Assembly (NCBI GenBank): GCA_030629005.1
Contig: DAOVPV010000001.1
Coordinates: 1 to 57,426 of the forward strand
Length of the DNA: 57,426 nucleotides
Direction: 5' to 3'
DNA from: a bacterium
Lineage (GTDB): Bacteria > Babelota > Babeliae > Babelales > UASB340
The notes beneath the pieces were generated by a model that saw only the letters and a program-made list of their open reading frames with translations, did not search any database and was not told where the DNA came from. The position numbers were made by a program, and so were the translations under genes. How positions within the stretch are numbered: position 1 is the stretch's first letter; each line of letters opens with the position of its first letter. Shown here piece by piece: positions 47,465 to 55,860 of this stretch.

Positions 47465-48430
47465 TTAATCACCCAAACCAGACGATCTGTTATAGGATAA
47501 CATATGTAAGTATTCAAAAGCATTTAAAAAAAAGTTAAACAACTTAGCTTTTAACAAAGGATCTACAACTTCTTTCTTTATATTTTTTACTTCTTGGTCC
47601 CACAAATATTGTATAGATGTATCCACAAAAAGTTTAATCTTATCCTTAAATATAGAAATATAGTAAAAATAACTAAACCCTCCAGGAGATGACTTTGGAC
47701 ATTCTAAAAAACTCAACAATGATAAATTGCCATAATTCCCCCAAGCCGATAATACGTTTCCTCTGTATTCTTCATACCAATTTAATCTGGGCCTAAAAAT
47801 ATTCATTGTGTGAAGAATAGAATATAAATACATATCACAATCCATAATTAGAACAGAAATGGGACGCCTAAATAATATTTGGGCACTCCCCAGATTAATA
47901 GAAAACAATGAACTTCGCTTAATATCATCAAGTCCACGTTTCATATTATAATAAAAATTGGCCTTATCGCATCCTCGAAAAAAAGCGGGAACGGCGAGTA
48001 TGGAAGAGAAATTCTCGAACACACCTTCGAATGAATCCTGCAGACCATCAATAAAAGTCGCTTGATATAAAGCATCATCTAACTCGGGGGCGTTCCGCCA
48101 TTCTTCATACAATTCACATCCCTCCAGATAATCTCCAACCTCCAATAAATTCTTAAGATCGCGGTCGACCGGGTCCCCAAAAAAACCTTTTTCATAAAAC
48201 TCAGAAAACATCTTCATAAAAAAATCTGTTGCTTGGCTTAAATTTTTTATAGTAGGTATTCTGCCTATATTAGATACAGCAGGACAAAGACTCAATAAAA
48301 CCTCAAAATCTTTCGCGTTAAATCTTGGCATTTGACCGGCTATCCCTCGTCTTAGTCCAAAAACATTATTAACATTTGCAAATAAGCAAATAAAAATAAA
48401 TATGTATTTTATTGTTCTTTTAATTCTCAT
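47465..48430 (-). CDS. Exported hypothetical protein
   Basis: 321 residues with a signal peptide (MRIKRTIKYIFIFICLFANVNNVFG). The rest is mostly helical with several aromatic residues (FSYFYYISIFKDKIKLFVDTSIQYLWDQEV near the end) and five Cys. No domain was recognised. It lies alone on a short transcript with its own terminator and is flanked by exact 23-base direct repeats. Like the exported proteins of the 0.7-10 kb region, it looks lineage-specific. Confidence 0.75.
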   Translation of the reverse strand: MRIKRTIKYIFIFICLFANVNNVFGLRRGIAGQMPRFNAKDFEVLLSLCPAVSNIGRIPTIKNLSQATDFFMKMFSEFYEKGFFGDPVDRDLKNLLEVGDYLEGCELYEEWRNAPELDDALYQATFIDGLQDSFEGVFENFSSILAVPAFFRGCDKANFYYNMKRGLDDIKRSSLFSINLGSAQILFRRPISVLIMDCDMYLYSILHTMNIFRPRLNWYEEYRGNVLSAWGNYGNLSLLSFLECPKSSPGGFSYFYYISIFKDKIKLFVDTSIQYLWDQEVKNIKKEVVDPLLKAKLFNFFLNAFEYLHMLSYNRSSGLGD

Positions 48431-48470
48431 AATATACTCCCTTTAATAAACCGTTCTTAAATCATTATCA

Positions 48471-48493
48471 ACATAATCAACAGTATAAGTTTA
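48471..48493. repeat. 23-base direct repeat, right copy
   Basis: Exact match to 47343-47365, same orientation, about 1.13 kb apart. Confidence 0.9.
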
Positions 48494-48510
48494 CTAAATT
48501 TTTTGGAAAT

Positions 48511-48539
48511 AAAAAAAGGGCCGATTTTCACGACCCTTT
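48511..48539 (-). terminator. Terminator of the glycine-zipper lipoprotein gene
   Basis: On the minus strand, AAAGGGTCG pairs with CGGCCCTTT (one T-G pair) around a 7-base loop, followed by a run of T. Confidence 0.8.
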
Positions 48540-48583
48540 ATTATTTCATCTGAATTGCAACGCTGTAAGCATAATGTGGTAAA

Positions 48584-48823
48584 CTACTTATCATCCCCCA
48601 TATTATGTCCAATTACACCACCAGCAACACCACCTATTGCACCACCAGCTACAGCAGCACCAGCATCACCCGCAGCAGCACCAATACCAGCACCCAAACC
48701 TGCGCCAATTAAAACCCCACCGATGGTTTTTTCTTTTTTAGAACAACCAATAATTAACAACGTCCCAGCCAAAAGGACTAGTACTAATAAAGCTTTAATT
48801 CCCGTTTTTTGTCTACTTTCCAT
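48584..48823 (-). CDS. Small lipoprotein with glycine-zipper transmembrane repeats
   Basis: 79 residues. A signal sequence ends in the lipobox LLIIGC. After KKEKT there is a Gly/Ala-rich region (GGVLIGAGLGAGIGAAAGDAGAAVAGGAIGGVAGG) with GxxxG spacing, as in glycine-zipper lipoproteins such as SlyB/YMGG-type proteins. It probably sits in the outer or inner membrane envelope; such proteins influence membrane integrity, but the role here is unknown. Confidence 0.85.
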   Translation of the reverse strand: MESRQKTGIKALLVLVLLAGTLLIIGCSKKEKTIGGVLIGAGLGAGIGAAAGDAGAAVAGGAIGGVAGGVIGHNMGDDK

Positions 48824-48959
48824 AATTCCCCCAAAAAATATAAGTTATATAAAATTCTAAATACAATTAAATTTTAACACAAAACATTTCCATTTGTAAA
48901 TATTTAAATAAAATAAAAACAAATAAACGTACTCATTTATAAAAAAGATCTTTTTTTTC

Positions 48960-49637
48960 TTAATTTACAATTTTTTCAACGCATTTTTGGTCAACAAAAC
49001 CAACAGTGCGTTGATTTCTTATTTTATAACAACCATTGGCCTTGTTTTCTATCCTAACAACACTCGCTATTGGTAAAATAGAAATCACGGGGTAGCCGGA
49101 GCCAAGACCAGAAAATACCTCCACCTGCTTAGAAATTACAACACCATAATTCTTAAAATCCAATTTATGTCTTAAAACAAAAATTAAACCTAATAAACAT
49201 GTAATAAAGAATAATAAAAGAATTACAAGCTTCTGTTTAGATCTAAACAATTTACGAATATAAAAAAAGACAACTATCCATAAAAACAAAAACAATAATT
49301 TTATTATCCAATAAGGTAACGTCCTTACAATAGAAACAAAATAATCTTTTACAAATTTCAGTTTTTTAAAATGTCTTTTATAAGTTTTATCTTGGCCAAA
49401 AAGCCCGAAAGAGCCATTTAATGTTATCTGTTTCAAAAGGTCAATTCTATTTAAAATATTAACCCTACTAAAAATTCCAGCCTCCATTTCAGCTCTCTTC
49501 CAGTAAAGCATAGCCTTGCCAAACTCACCGTTTTTGTAAGCAATATTACCTAAGTTTAAATTAGAGTTACTTTGAGCAAAAAGACTTGTACTTAGTAATA
49601 AAACATAAAATAAATTTATAAATTTAAAATTGAACAT
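48960..49637 (-). CDS. BatE-like membrane protein with TPR and SH3 segments
   Basis: 225 residues. A signal peptide (MFNFKFINLFYVLLLSTSLFA) is followed by one TPR-like helix pair (NLNLGNIAYKNGEFGKAMLYWKRAEME), two transmembrane helices (YWIIKLLFLFLWIVVFFYI and LVILLLFFITCLLGLIFVL) and a C-terminal bacterial SH3-like domain (VFSGLGSGYPVISILPIASVVRIENKANGCYKIRNQRTVGFVDQKCVEKI). This order resembles BatE proteins of aerotolerance (bat) operons, but no other bat gene is nearby, so I give no symbol. Confidence 0.7.
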   Translation of the reverse strand: MFNFKFINLFYVLLLSTSLFAQSNSNLNLGNIAYKNGEFGKAMLYWKRAEMEAGIFSRVNILNRIDLLKQITLNGSFGLFGQDKTYKRHFKKLKFVKDYFVSIVRTLPYWIIKLLFLFLWIVVFFYIRKLFRSKQKLVILLLFFITCLLGLIFVLRHKLDFKNYGVVISKQVEVFSGLGSGYPVISILPIASVVRIENKANGCYKIRNQRTVGFVDQKCVEKIVN

Positions 49638-49770
49638 AAACTTCCCTCAATAAATATTATTTTATGTTAACACAAATATTTTTTTTTGTTTCTTGATTTT
49701 TCAAGCAATATTTTTGTTACTTTATTAAAAATAAATTTATCTTTGTTTTAAACTTTTATAAGATTGTTTT

Positions 49771-49950
49771 ATGTTTAAACCTATTTATATAATATACTTT
49801 TTTTCTACAATTCTTACTTTAAAATTTTTAGTTATTCCAATTATAGAATTCCTGTTTTCTTCTATAAAAAGTATATTTTTCGGTGTTTTTATTTTAATTT
49901 TAGCCTTAATATCTGGAATACTTATATTTTTTAACAAAACACTACTTTAA
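49771..49950 (+). CDS. Possible small membrane protein
   Basis: 59 residues beginning MFKPIYIIYFFSTILTLKFL, with two hydrophobic stretches, ending NKTLL. It lies in a 315-base gap between two leftward genes and runs the other way. No ribosome-binding site is visible. AT-rich DNA often yields hydrophobic frames by chance, so this is weak. Nothing else is seen in the gap. Confidence 0.35.
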   Translation: MFKPIYIIYFFSTILTLKFLVIPIIEFLFSSIKSIFFGVFILILALISGILIFFNKTLL

Positions 49951-49952
49951 TT

Positions 49953-50774
49953 TTACTTATAAAAAAAACTATAATATTTATGCCTTACTATTGTGTAATA
50001 ATTGGCAATAAAAGACAGGTTTAAAAAAGTAAGAATAAATGAAAATATAAAGAAAAATGCAGAAGCTAGATAAAATAAAAACATAAACCCATTCTGTAAC
50101 AAATAAGTTTGCAATAAACCATATTGCATATTCAAGAACGTTACACTTAGAAAAAATATAATTAAAAAAAGCATAACAGGCATAAAAAACACAAACAACT
50201 TCAATGCTCTGACAAAAGATATAAAAATAGTTATAAAATGCTTTTTTGTATCCAAAAAGAAAAAAGTTGTAAAACAAAAAACGGTACCCGCAAATGCCAT
50301 CCAAATCTTTAATATTATGTTTGATGAAATAGAAATCAAAGGCATCTTAAAAACTATCGGAGGAAACAAAAATAAAACAATAACCAAAATAGATAGCGTC
50401 AAAATCTTTTTTATATTTTTTCTTAAATAATTAAAATTTTTATTTTCAGAAGATGCTCTAACTAATAAAAACGGCAAGAAAACAACTTGAAGAGCCAATA
50501 CTAAGGCACCTATGCTTAGTAAAATCATTAAGAAATTTAAAAAAATAAATAGCATCTTATTAGAAATCAACTTAAAAAATAAAATATTTAAACCAGACAA
50601 AGAAGCTATAGCTAAAAGAAATAAAACTGGCAACACCCAAAATTTTTTAAAAAATAAAATTAGAGACTTAAAGGTACTATTCAAACTAGCCAAAAGAAAT
50701 AACTTAAAATTATCTTTTTTAAAAAACGATAAAGACTCACTCCATTTTGCAATAAGTGTATTAAAAAAATTCAT
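49953..50774 (-). CDS. Polytopic membrane protein, paralogue of 53402-54304
   Basis: 273 residues with about six hydrophobic segments (for example FWVLPVLFLLAIASLSGLNILF, MLFIFLNFLMILLSIGALVLAL, LFVFFMPVMLFLIIFFLSVTFL). The N-terminus KWSESLSFFKKDNFKLFLLASLN and the motif KKFW resemble the start of the protein at 53402-54304. No transport or enzyme motif was recognised. An inner-membrane location is inferred. Confidence 0.75.
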   Translation of the reverse strand: MNFFNTLIAKWSESLSFFKKDNFKLFLLASLNSTFKSLILFFKKFWVLPVLFLLAIASLSGLNILFFKLISNKMLFIFLNFLMILLSIGALVLALQVVFLPFLLVRASSENKNFNYLRKNIKKILTLSILVIVLFLFPPIVFKMPLISISSNIILKIWMAFAGTVFCFTTFFFLDTKKHFITIFISFVRALKLFVFFMPVMLFLIIFFLSVTFLNMQYGLLQTYLLQNGFMFLFYLASAFFFIFSFILTFLNLSFIANYYTIVRHKYYSFFYK

Positions 50775-51059
50775 CCTTGCCCTTCATACATAAAATATAT
50801 CTCAATTATGATCTAAAGTTACAAACTTCATACTATCAAATTAAAAATTAAGATCAATCCTCATTACAAAAGAGAAAGCACCTCGCCACCTTCCAATCAA
50901 GGCTAACTCTGCAAAAAACAAGCTCTATTGACATTTAGAAATTTTTTTTTGTAAAATAAACTATCAAAAGGTTTTGTTATTTTTAATAATAACTAAAAGT
51001 AATTTGACAAATAAATATTTACCAGTAAAAATTTTTCTGGGTGGGAGGGGATATTTTTT

Positions 51060-53336
51060 ATGAAAAAAAGAAAGAACGATACAAAAAAAATGAATAATAA
51101 TTTAAAACTTTTAATAGTAGAGTCACCCGCAAAAATAAAAACGATATCTAAGTTTTTGGGTTCAGATTTTAAAATTATGTCCACGTTTGGACATGTAAAA
51201 GATTTACCGCCTAAAAAACTTGGCATAGAACGCGATGAAAATGATAAACATATTGAATTAGAATATGTACCTATTAAAGATAAGGCCAAGACAATTGCTG
51301 AAATATGTAAGGTTGCAAGTAGAGCAAGTGAAATTTACTTAGCATCTGACCCTGACCGAGAGGGAGAGATCATTTCTTGGCATATCGGGCAAGAGATAGC
51401 AAAAGTATTCAAAGATAAAAGTAAAATATATAGAATATCATTTAACGAAATCACAAAACCAGCAGTACTACAAGCAATAGAAAATAAAGCTACAATAAAT
51501 ATGAAAATGGTTAGAGCTCAACAAGCAAGAAGAGTTCTGGACAGATGGGTAGGTTACGAAGTCTCCCCGATACTCTGGAGAAAAATATCTAAAGGGCTTT
51601 CTGCTGGTAGAGTACAATCCGTAGCACTTTTATTAATTTGCGACAGAGAAGAAGAAATTGTAACCTTTAAACCGGAAGAATTCTGGTCCATTCATGGAAC
51701 TTTTAGTTTTAAAAACGATGATATAGAAGCAGAACTTTTTAAAATCAATAGCAAAGCATTTAAATTAAAATCAAAAGAAGAAACAGACAAAGCCTTACAA
51801 GAAATAAAAAACTCAACATTTACTATTGAAAAAATAACAGAGAAAAAAAGAGCACGAGCACCACTTGCACCTTTTATGACAAGTACATTACAACAGGATG
51901 CTTATAATAAATTAGGGTTTTCTGTTGATAAAACAATGTTAGTCGCACAAAAATTATATGAAGGTTTACCTTTAGGAAATAAAGATACACCAGAAGCTTT
52001 AATCACATACATGCGTACAGACTCCTTACGTTTATCGGATACAGCATTAAAAGCAGCTCGAGGTTATATTTCTGATAAATTTGGAACAGACTACCTTCCT
52101 AAAATTGTAAAAAACTACACAAAAAAAGGCGCACAAGATGCTCACGAAGCGATAAGACCAATTAATGTAAAAATCACACCAAGAATCGCCGCACAATACT
52201 TAACTCCAGAACAAGCAAAACTTTACAGTCTTATTTGGAAACGATTTGTTGCATGCCAAATGAATGCAGCCGAATATTTCCAAAGACAAGTTCTAGTTAA
52301 AGGTGGAAAGTTTACATTCAGAGCAACAGGTTCAACACTTGTTTTTGATGGTTTTTTAAAAGTTTACATGATAGATGATGAAAAAGAAAACGAATTAAAG
52401 ATACCAAAAGGTATAAAAGAAAACGATCCATTAGATCTAAAAAAGACAGAACCAAAGCAACACTTTACAAAACCCGCACCAAGATATAATGAAAGTTCAA
52501 TTGTTAAAGAACTCGAGAAAAGAGGAATTGGACGACCAAGTACCTATGCTGCAATTATCTATACTGTTCTAAAACGTAAATATGTAGATAAAGATCAAAA
52601 ACGCTTTATCCCAACAGAACTAGGTAAAATGGTTAGCAAAATGCTAACTGAACACTTACCCGACATAATTAACGTAAAATTTACAGCACAAATGGAAGAA
52701 GATCTAGACAAAATTGCAGAGGGTAAAATAAAGAGAGACGAAGTTCTAAACGAATTTTATGAACCTTTTGCAAAAGATCTCGAAACTTGGGCCGGAAAAG
52801 ACGGAAAGAAAAAAGCTATAGAAACAGATATTAAATGTCCTGAATGTAGCAAAATGCTAGTTATAAGATTTGGTAAAGCTGGAGAATTTTTGGGGTGCTC
52901 CGGATTTCCAGAATGTAAATTTACATCTCAATTCACAAAAGACGAACAAGGAAAAATTATGCTAGAAGAAAAAAAAGAAGCCGAAACCGTAGATATTAAA
53001 TGTCCTAATTGTGGGAAAAATTTAGTAGAAAAAATGGGTAAATTTGGACCATTTTTAGCATGCCCTGGATATCCAGAATGCAAATATATTCATCAAGAAA
53101 GCTTAAAAATGCCTTGCCCTAAATGTGGTGGCAAAATAGTAAAAAGAGTGAGTAAGAGAGGATCTTTTTGGGGATGCGCAAATTATCCAAACTGTAAACT
53201 ACTTATTCCTGGTGAAGTAAGAGAAGAAGCATGTCCTAAATGTAACAATCCATATTTATCTGTTAAAAAAGAGAACGATGGAAGTGTTACAATATACTGT
53301 CCGATTAAAGAATGTGACTATTCAAGAAAAGAATAA
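51060..53336 (+). CDS. topA: DNA topoisomerase I
   Basis: 758 residues; GGGAGGGG precedes the ATG. The TOPRIM domain has LLIVESPAKIKTISKFLG and YLASDPDREGEIISWHI; the active-site Tyr is in LITYMRTDSLRLS; KRGIGRPSTYAAIIYTVLKRKYV is the conserved cap. Four C4 zinc ribbons form the C-terminus (CPECSKM..., CPNCGKN..., CPKCGGK..., CPKCNNP...). TopA relaxes negative supercoils and counterbalances gyrase. The gene is flanked on both sides by paralogous membrane-protein genes on the other strand. Confidence 0.97.
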   Translation: MKKRKNDTKKMNNNLKLLIVESPAKIKTISKFLGSDFKIMSTFGHVKDLPPKKLGIERDENDKHIELEYVPIKDKAKTIAEICKVASRASEIYLASDPDREGEIISWHIGQEIAKVFKDKSKIYRISFNEITKPAVLQAIENKATINMKMVRAQQARRVLDRWVGYEVSPILWRKISKGLSAGRVQSVALLLICDREEEIVTFKPEEFWSIHGTFSFKNDDIEAELFKINSKAFKLKSKEETDKALQEIKNSTFTIEKITEKKRARAPLAPFMTSTLQQDAYNKLGFSVDKTMLVAQKLYEGLPLGNKDTPEALITYMRTDSLRLSDTALKAARGYISDKFGTDYLPKIVKNYTKKGAQDAHEAIRPINVKITPRIAAQYLTPEQAKLYSLIWKRFVACQMNAAEYFQRQVLVKGGKFTFRATGSTLVFDGFLKVYMIDDEKENELKIPKGIKENDPLDLKKTEPKQHFTKPAPRYNESSIVKELEKRGIGRPSTYAAIIYTVLKRKYVDKDQKRFIPTELGKMVSKMLTEHLPDIINVKFTAQMEEDLDKIAEGKIKRDEVLNEFYEPFAKDLETWAGKDGKKKAIETDIKCPECSKMLVIRFGKAGEFLGCSGFPECKFTSQFTKDEQGKIMLEEKKEAETVDIKCPNCGKNLVEKMGKFGPFLACPGYPECKYIHQESLKMPCPKCGGKIVKRVSKRGSFWGCANYPNCKLLIPGEVREEACPKCNNPYLSVKKENDGSVTIYCPIKECDYSRKE

Positions 53337-53339
53337 AGC

Positions 53340-53373
53340 TATGGGCGGATAATAAGTTTATTATCCGCCCATA
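53340..53373. terminator. Hairpin after topA, shared with the convergent gene
   Basis: TATGGGCGGATAATA and TATTATCCGCCCATA pair over about 15 bp. T-runs are weak on both sides, so termination efficiency is uncertain. Confidence 0.7.
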
Positions 53374-53401
53374 AATATTCAAACAAAAATTAAATAAAAA
53401 A

Positions 53402-54304
53402 TTACAATTCTTCTAATTTTAAAATATCCATATTTTTATCTTTCAAAGCTAAATAAAAATTATTAGCAATAGATAAATCTATAAAATATAAAATATTAAA
53501 TACAGCCAAAAATAAAATTATAGCTAGTATAAAAACAAAAACTATATTTAAATAACCCAACAATAAAAATAATAAATACAAGCCACCCAAAAGAAATAAA
53601 ACAAATGCAGAATTTATTATAAAAACAATAAATTTAAGATATAAAAAAGCAGGAATCGTATATAAAAATAATTTTAAAGATTGCAAGCAAGTCTTAAAAG
53701 CCTTGTTGTTAGAAGAATCTGAATATAAATAAATTGAATATACCCAAACACCACTAAAAACGAAGGGAACAACAAATCCCCAATTATTTAAATAATTTAA
53801 ACCTTTAGCAAAAACTGCAAAAAGAACACCCCAAAAAATAGGGATCTTTATAATAAGACCAAACAATTTTGTTTTAAAAAAATTTATATAATTATAATCC
53901 TTTTCATCACAATGTTCTTTTGTAATAATAAAAGGCAATAAGCTATTTATAAAAATCAAAACTATCAAAATGAATATCAAAGGGATCAAAAGTTTTGGAT
54001 TTAATTTTTTTTCAACAATACCTTTGAATGATGAGGCAATGGCAATAAACCGATTAACAACAGTAGGAACTTCTCCTGCTGGAGCAAAAATATCAAGTTC
54101 AATTTTAACATTAAAATCAATCATTAGATATAACAATGAAACTAAAGAAGCAAAGATTCCAACAATTACAAACCAAAACTTTTTGATGTAAACAAAAAAT
54201 GACAACTTTACTTTATCAAAAACTACAGATAAAAACTGATAGGAAAAACCCAAAGACCAAAAATCTAAAGATTCCTTCCATTTTAAAAGCAAACGATTAT
54301 CCAT
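53402..54304 (-). CDS. Polytopic membrane protein, paralogue of 49953-50774
   Basis: 300 residues, about six hydrophobic segments (FVIVGIFASLVSLLYLM, LIPLIFILIVLIFINSLLPFII, FVLFLLGGLYLLFLLLGYLNIVFVFILAIILFLAVFNILYFI). The N-terminus LLLKWKESLDFWSLGF followed by YIKKFWFVI parallels KWSESLSFFKK and KKFWVL in the protein at 49953. Both proteins end in a hydrophobic block followed by a short tail after IANNFYLALKD / IANYYTIVRH. Unknown function. Confidence 0.75.
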   Translation of the reverse strand: MDNRLLLKWKESLDFWSLGFSYQFLSVVFDKVKLSFFVYIKKFWFVIVGIFASLVSLLYLMIDFNVKIELDIFAPAGEVPTVVNRFIAIASSFKGIVEKKLNPKLLIPLIFILIVLIFINSLLPFIITKEHCDEKDYNYINFFKTKLFGLIIKIPIFWGVLFAVFAKGLNYLNNWGFVVPFVFSGVWVYSIYLYSDSSNNKAFKTCLQSLKLFLYTIPAFLYLKFIVFIINSAFVLFLLGGLYLLFLLLGYLNIVFVFILAIILFLAVFNILYFIDLSIANNFYLALKDKNMDILKLEEL

Positions 54305-54507
54305 AAAACACTCCTTTAAAATAATAAAAAAAAAATTTGTTGGTTTATTTTAAACAAAAAAAGAAACATTTTAAATTAATAAAAAAAGAACCATATATTT
54401 GATAGCTGCAAAGCATTTTACACAAACACAGCTACTAAAAGAAAAAACATCAAAAACAAAAATCATAATATTCTTTTTTCATATACTATCTCCTATTAAA
54501 AAACATT

Positions 54508-55203
54508 TTATAACGTTTTTAACTTCAACAAAAAAATTGTCTCCTTGCACAGTTTTTCTTTTATCCAAGCCTTTTGTTTTGAATTCAATAATTCCCCAAT
54601 CCCGGATAAAATATTTTTATCACTTTTTTTCTCAAGTAAACTTATACATTCTTTAAAAAACTGTTTTGCCGCCATACCCGTTCTTTTCTCAATAATTTTT
54701 TCATTAATAGGCCAGTTATTTTTTAAAAAGAAATATACATCAAAAATATCTCTGTTCGTATTTACTTTTCGCTCAAACATTGCCACAAGCTTATGCGCAA
54801 ACATATCCTGCTTAACCATCACTTTCATTGGTATTCCAAGATAAGACTTTACCTCATACTCAGATCCAAAATTTCTACGATTAATTTCTACCTTAATGTT
54901 ATAAGCATTTGGAATTTTGTCGTTATAAGAAAGCAAGAAAAAAAACGTATACCTTTTCTTTCTTGCATCTTTTACTACCCCATATTCTTGTAAAATATTT
55001 TTTATTTTTTCAAAAATTAAATCTTCATCACCAGATTCAAGCAAATCAAAATCTAAATCGACTGAAAACCGTTCTAAATTATAAAAAAAATATGCAGCAG
55101 TACCGCCCTTAAATCCGATAAACGGCCCAATACCAGAATCTGAATATAAATCTTTCAAAATACGAACTAACATATTTCTATGAATATTAATATCTAAAGT
55201 CAT
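54508..55203 (-). CDS. AbiEii-type nucleotidyltransferase toxin
   Basis: 231 residues. The nucleotidyltransferase motif FKGGTAAYFFYNLERFSVDLDFDLL (residues 31-54) has GGT and the S-x-D-x-D pair. The second family block is DMFAHKLVAMFERKVNTNRDIFDVYFFL (134-162). This is the DUF1814/AbiEii family, the toxin half of AbiE systems that can arrest growth by modifying tRNA or nucleotides in studied relatives. It starts three bases after the partner gene. Members also occur without toxin function. Confidence 0.85.
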   Translation of the reverse strand: MTLDINIHRNMLVRILKDLYSDSGIGPFIGFKGGTAAYFFYNLERFSVDLDFDLLESGDEDLIFEKIKNILQEYGVVKDARKKRYTFFFLLSYNDKIPNAYNIKVEINRRNFGSEYEVKSYLGIPMKVMVKQDMFAHKLVAMFERKVNTNRDIFDVYFFLKNNWPINEKIIEKRTGMAAKQFFKECISLLEKKSDKNILSGIGELLNSKQKAWIKEKLCKETIFLLKLKTL

Positions 55204-55206
55204 TTT

Positions 55207-55773
55207 TTAATCCCCAAACAAATCTTTAACCTGTTTAACCATTCTTTTATTATTATAAATAGGCAGTAATAAATTTATTTTTTCTAAATCAAGAGGAGAA
55301 AGATTATCAAAATAATAATCTTTGTTTAAATAGAGAGTATCCAAAAAAGCTCGTTCTTTTGATGCTATAAAATAATTGCCTTCATCTTTAATACCCATAG
55401 GATTATTTAAAATATTATCTCTTATTTTTTTAAATAAAAATACCTGATTATCACACTCCATTTCTTTTGATTTGTAACTTGCAACAAAAATTTTATTATA
55501 ATATTGAAAAATTATACCCTCTCTAGCCAAAACAGTTTCAAAGCTTATATATGCTGGAGTAAATATTTTTGTTGCCAATTCCAACTTATCGTAATTTTTA
55601 TCTTTCGCATATATTCCTTTACGAATTGAATAAATCTCCCCCTTCTTAACTAGATAATTTAATCGTCTCCTAAGTAGCTCACTTTCTTTTACTTCTAAAG
55701 CTATCGAAACCTCTTTAAAGGTAAAAACCGAAGACTTAAACCTTAATATTCTTGAAATATCACTTCTTTTCAT
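55207..55773 (-). CDS. AbiEi-type antitoxin and transcriptional regulator
   Basis: 188 residues from the ATG at 55773, with AGGTG upstream. An N-terminal winged helix (SSVFTFKEVSIALEVKESELLRRRLNYLVKKGEIYSIRKGIYA) is followed by the AbiEi-type domain (FTPAYISFETVLAREGIIF, ASKERAFLDTLYLNKDYYF). In AbiE pairs this protein represses its own operon. An inverted repeat lies just upstream of the start, and the toxin gene follows three bases downstream, which supports a functional pair. Confidence 0.82.
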   Translation of the reverse strand: MKRSDISRILRFKSSVFTFKEVSIALEVKESELLRRRLNYLVKKGEIYSIRKGIYAKDKNYDKLELATKIFTPAYISFETVLAREGIIFQYYNKIFVASYKSKEMECDNQVFLFKKIRDNILNNPMGIKDEGNYFIASKERAFLDTLYLNKDYYFDNLSPLDLEKINLLLPIYNNKRMVKQVKDLFGD

Positions 55774-55793
55774 TTTACACCTATGAACCAAAG

Positions 55794-55810
55794 GTTACAC
55801 TTTTTGTAAC
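55794..55810. promoter_or_regulatory. Candidate AbiEi operator (inverted repeat)
   Basis: GTTACA-CTTTT-TGTAAC lies 20 bases upstream of the antitoxin start codon. AbiEi relatives bind inverted repeats in their own promoter, so autorepression is plausible. The arms are only six bases long. Confidence 0.45.
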
Positions 55811-55860
55811 TTACAGATCAAGATTAGCAAAAAGATGGCCTAAAAAGCAATAATTTATAA

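Noticed and set aside
54399-54656. 85-codon plus-strand frame before the AbiEii-type toxin
   Set aside because: It overlaps the toxin's conserved C-terminal coding region on the other strand and looks like random AT-rich sequence; the gap 54305-54507 otherwise shows nothing.
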